From positions 62,001 to 126,000 of the forward strand of contig QRFJ01004165.1 in NCBI GenBank assembly GCA_006176705.1: a stretch of 64,000 nt of DNA. Reading direction: 5' to 3'. The stretch is from Cocos nucifera. Its lineage: Eukaryota > Streptophyta > Magnoliopsida > Arecales > Arecaceae. Below, piece after piece: positions 61,142 through 64,000 of the stretch. The translations under genes and the position numbers were made by a program. Position 1 is the first letter of the stretch. The number at the start of each line of letters is the position of its first letter. Below the pieces are notes generated by a model. It did not search any database. It saw only the letters and a program-made list of their open reading frames with translations, and was not told where the DNA came from.

Positions 61142-62798
61142 ATGGACCAAAATCAGGAGAACGACTCACTTAAATAATTGAAGGGTACTTTACTCCTTCC
61201 ATATACACCTACTCTTCCTACATTCAGGCTCCTCCAATAGAAGCTACACAGTATGAAATCAAGTCTAGTATTATTCAAAGTTCCCATCTTTTTATGGACT
61301 TGTTAATGAGGAGTCATACAAATATCTTGATGAATTTTTAGAAATATGCTTAATAGTTAAAATCTAAAATTTCTCTCATGATACCCTTAGTTTGAAATTA
61401 TTTTCCTTCTCATCGAAGGACAAAGCCAAATATTGGCTAAACTTCTTAGATACTATAACTATTTCAACCTAGGACTAACTTCAAAAGAAATTCCTCAAAA
61501 AATACTTTCCAATAGAAAAAACTAATCAAATAAGAAAGGCCATAACTAGTTTTTCCTAATTAGAGAGAGAGAGATGTTTCATGATACTTGGGAAAGATTA
61601 AAAGAACTGATTAAAAAATACCCCCACCATGCCGTACCGAAGTGGCAAGTAGTCCAGTGCTTCTATGATGGCTTGATAGAGAAGCACCAGCAGATAGTTG
61701 ATGCATCCTGTAGTGGAACCTTCATACTGAAAACGAGCAAAAAGCCTTGCAGCTATTTAAAATCCTGAGCGAAAATTTATTACACTGTATGTCTACTGCT
61801 AGGAGAGACCTTCCCATGTCTAGACCTAAATAGGATGAAATTTATGAAATAGATAGTTCGATGGACATCTATAGCCAAGTAAATGAATTATCTCAAAAGA
61901 TGGACCGACTACTGCAAGCAATGCCCACTAGTACTCTACCCACACCCATGGTAGATGTGTGTGCAATATGTTTAAGTCCTACGCACACTATTTGTGATTG
62001 TCCTGCCACATCCCAATTTCCTAAGTTTATACACGAACAAGTAAATCAAGCACAAACTCAGAATAATTTTAGGCCAACAAACAACTCTTACTCCAACACC
62101 TACAATTTTGGTTGGAGAAACTATTCGAATTTTTCTTGAGCTCAACAAACTGCTACTAGGCCACCAATACCTTGACCTAATTACACTGAGGTAGCTTATA
62201 AACCAGCTCTGTACCCATAAGTTGCTCAAAATTCATAGTCTTCTTCAAATATTTTCTTTGAGGAAAAAATATTACAAGAATTAAAGGAGCTCAAGATGAA
62301 CAACCAAATCATTGACTCCCACACTCAATCAATAGCCAAGCTAAAGATCCAAATAGGTCAATTAGCCACTGCTTTTAATAGAAGGGAGGAAGAAAAACTT
62401 TCAAGTTAGTCCATTAATAATCCAAAAGGCAATACATGGCTGAGAGCTCCACTGGTCCAGAGATTTTTTCCAAACATGCCAAGTCTGTTATGATCCTTAG
62501 AAGCAAAAAAATCATATATCAATCAGAAACAACTCAAGAACCAGAACCATCAAAATCAGCTAAACTAGAAAAGAATAAAATCATAGAGAGGGAAGAACCG
62601 ATTGACCCAGCATCTGTACCTAAGTCTCCATACCCCAATGCTTTTGAATCCTCTCTACCTTTAGACAAGAAAGGCATTAAAATGAATGAAATGCTTAAAT
62701 TATTTAAACAAATACAAATTAATTTACCCCTTCTTGATGCTATTAAACAAGTTCAAACATATGCCAAATTCTTCAAAGATTTGTGCACTCAAAAATGA
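61142..62798 (+). pseudogene. gag remnant of Athila-like E3
   Basis: A possible start is ATG 61142 (MDQNQENDSL). The capsid region reads FPSFYGLVNEESYKYLDEFL, then LKLFSFSSKDKAKYWLNFLD, then, after stops and a frame change, DTWERLKELIKKYPHHAVPK (61580-61640), the classic Retrotrans_gag end. A nucleocapsid-type motif CAICLSPTHTICDC lies at about 61960-62002. The C-terminal part (62436-62798) contains INLPLLDAIKQVQTYAKFFK and LCTQK, the conserved segment before protease. It stops at a TGA (62796-62798) that aligns with an Arg codon, a CGA-to-TGA change. Confidence 0.8.
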
Positions 62799-63290
62799 AG
62801 AACTAAAGCACACATACCTAAGAAAGTTCACTTAACTAAACAAGCAAGCTCTATCTTTCAACAAATAACTCCACCCAAACTTAAGGATCCCAGTACCCCA
62901 ATAATATCTTGTGTCATAGGAAACTTGACCATTAAGAAAGCATTGTTAGATTTGGATGCGAGTGTTAATCTTCTTTCATGTTTTGTCTATGATCTTTTTG
63001 GATTCGGAGAATTGAAATCCGTAATGATAATCCTACAATTAGCTGATAGATCAATTAAGGTAGCCTGTGAAATGTTGGAAGATGTGCTAGTCAAGGTAGA
63101 TGAATTTTACATTCCTGTAGACTTTCTAGTGCTAGACATAGAATCTGGTAGCAACCCCAGCCAAGTATCTATAATCCTAGGTAGATCTTTCCTCGCGATT
63201 GCCAATGCTTGCATAAACTATACGATCGGGGTTATAAATGTTTCTTTCGAGAACAAAAACCTGAGATTGAATATTTTTAATGCTACATAG
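62799..63290 (+). pseudogene. Aspartic protease region of E3
   Basis: Following the TGA, the same frame reads RTKAHIPKKVHLTKQASSIF and continues open to 63290. The protease core has KKALLDLDASVNLLSCFVYD, where Athila proteases normally have DLGAS; the glycine is now Asp. Downstream VDFLVLDIE and SIILGRSFLAIANACIN are the expected second half of the fold. It would have cleaved the polyprotein; the lost glycine suggests it no longer can. Confidence 0.82.
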
Positions 63291-64000
63291 GGACCATCTA
63301 CTTTTTACCATAATGAAATTAATTTATTAGAGAAAGTTTTAGAAGCTAAAACCCAAATCTTGCTCGACTTAGACCCTTTACAGGCATGCTTAGCACATTT
63401 TGGAGCAGAGGATTTTGACATTGATGGGTACACTAGAGAGGTTAATGCACTTTTAGAGCCACCCAATTTTAGCACCACTCCTTCCTGGACTATTAAGTAT
63501 GAATAATTACAAACTCAATCGAGACCTCTAGTACCATCCCTAGAACCACCACCAATTCTAGAGTTAAAACTTCTTCCTAACACATTGAAGTATTTATTCC
63601 TCAGACCGAATGAAACCCTATCGGTAATCATATCCTCTGACTTAACCACTGATCAAGAAGACCAACTTGTAGGTGTGCTTAAAAAGCACAAAGAGGCCAT
63701 AGGGTGGACAATTGCTGATCTAAAAGGTGTTGATCCTTCTGTGTGAATGCATCATATACATTATGAGGTAGAGGCCAAACCTCATAGAGACATGCAACAT
63801 CGATTAAATCTAAACATGAGGTAGGTAGTAAAGCAAGAAGTAATAAAATGGCTACATGCAGGCATTATCTTTCCAATTTTTGATAGTAAGTGGGTTAGCG
63901 CGATCCAAATGGTGCCCAAGAAGTCAGGTATCACTGTGATAGAAAATGAAAAAGATGAATTATTACCTACTTGCATAGCAACGGGCTGATGAGTATGTGG
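63291..64000 (+). pseudogene. Start of reverse transcriptase of E3, cut by window edge
   Basis: The frame around 63500-63745 reads LELKLLPNTLKYLFLRPNET and LVGVLKKHKEAIGWTIADLK, the gypsy RT lead-in, with a TGA after DLKGVDPSV. It continues EVIKWLHAGIIFPIFDSKWV and IQMVPKKSGITVIENEKDEL, the first RT blocks, with stops at Lys/Trp-like positions (for example after TCIATG). The catalytic YxDD box lies beyond the window. Confidence 0.82.

Larger units (their letters stand above)
58424..64000 (+). mobile_element. Athila-like Ty3/gypsy element E3, 5' half
   Basis: A 5'-truncated LTR, a decayed tRNA-Asp-type primer-binding site, a leader of about 1 kb, then gag, protease and the start of RT lie on the plus strand. 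Protease is followed directly by RT, as in Ty3/gypsy. The element runs off the window. Many stops are single transitions from sense codons. Confidence 0.87.

Overview
The window looks like nuclear DNA of a flowering plant made almost entirely of nested, decayed LTR retrotransposons. I see no host protein gene, no rRNA or tRNA gene, and no bacterial-style operon. The base composition is AT-rich. Nearly all reading frames are broken, mostly by C-to-T or G-to-A changes, as expected of methylated, silenced repeats. Long-LTR Ty1/copia families beside Athila-like, Tat-like and Sirevirus-like elements would fit a monocot such as a palm, but that is inference and not shown by any single gene.

I named families by their LTR termini. 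Family A is Ty1/copia with LTRs of about 2.27 kb starting TGTTAGATG. Families B and B0 are Ty1/copia with LTRs of 2.48-2.8 kb starting TGAAAATTATG or similar. Family C is Sirevirus-like copia (LTR about 1.46 kb, TGTTGAC). Family D is Tat-like Ty3/gypsy (LTR about 1.26 kb, TGTTGGGG). Family E is Athila-like Ty3/gypsy (LTR about 1.6 kb, TGATAAG...CTTATCA).

Layout. 1-6728: element A1, minus strand, cut by the window edge inside reverse transcriptase. 6729-8714: 3' tail and 3' LTR of an E element (E1). 8715-9364: remnant of a B-type LTR. 9371-11994: 5' LTR and truncated leader of A2, plus strand. 11995-27249: A3, minus strand, nearly full length. Its truncated 3' LTR is joined to A2 head to head and is split by element C (12015-18837, perfect GAAAG target duplication). 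C in turn carries a solo E LTR (17047-18643). 27250-28614: part of an older A LTR. 28615-39053: leader and 5' LTR of B0, minus strand, split by the pol-less D element (29185-34991). 39054-39330: a further B0-like LTR scrap. 39331-58423: tandem array LTR-B1-LTR-B2-LTR, minus strand. 58424-64000: Athila-like E3, plus strand, running off the window inside reverse transcriptase.

The most interesting signals are non-coding. First, a leader module of about 130-160 bp lies between primer-binding site and gag in the copia families A, B and B0, and also in the Athila-like gypsy element E3, in the same sense orientation. Second, close to the primer-binding sites of the copia elements there are duplicated two-stem hairpins whose stems are kept although their sequences change.
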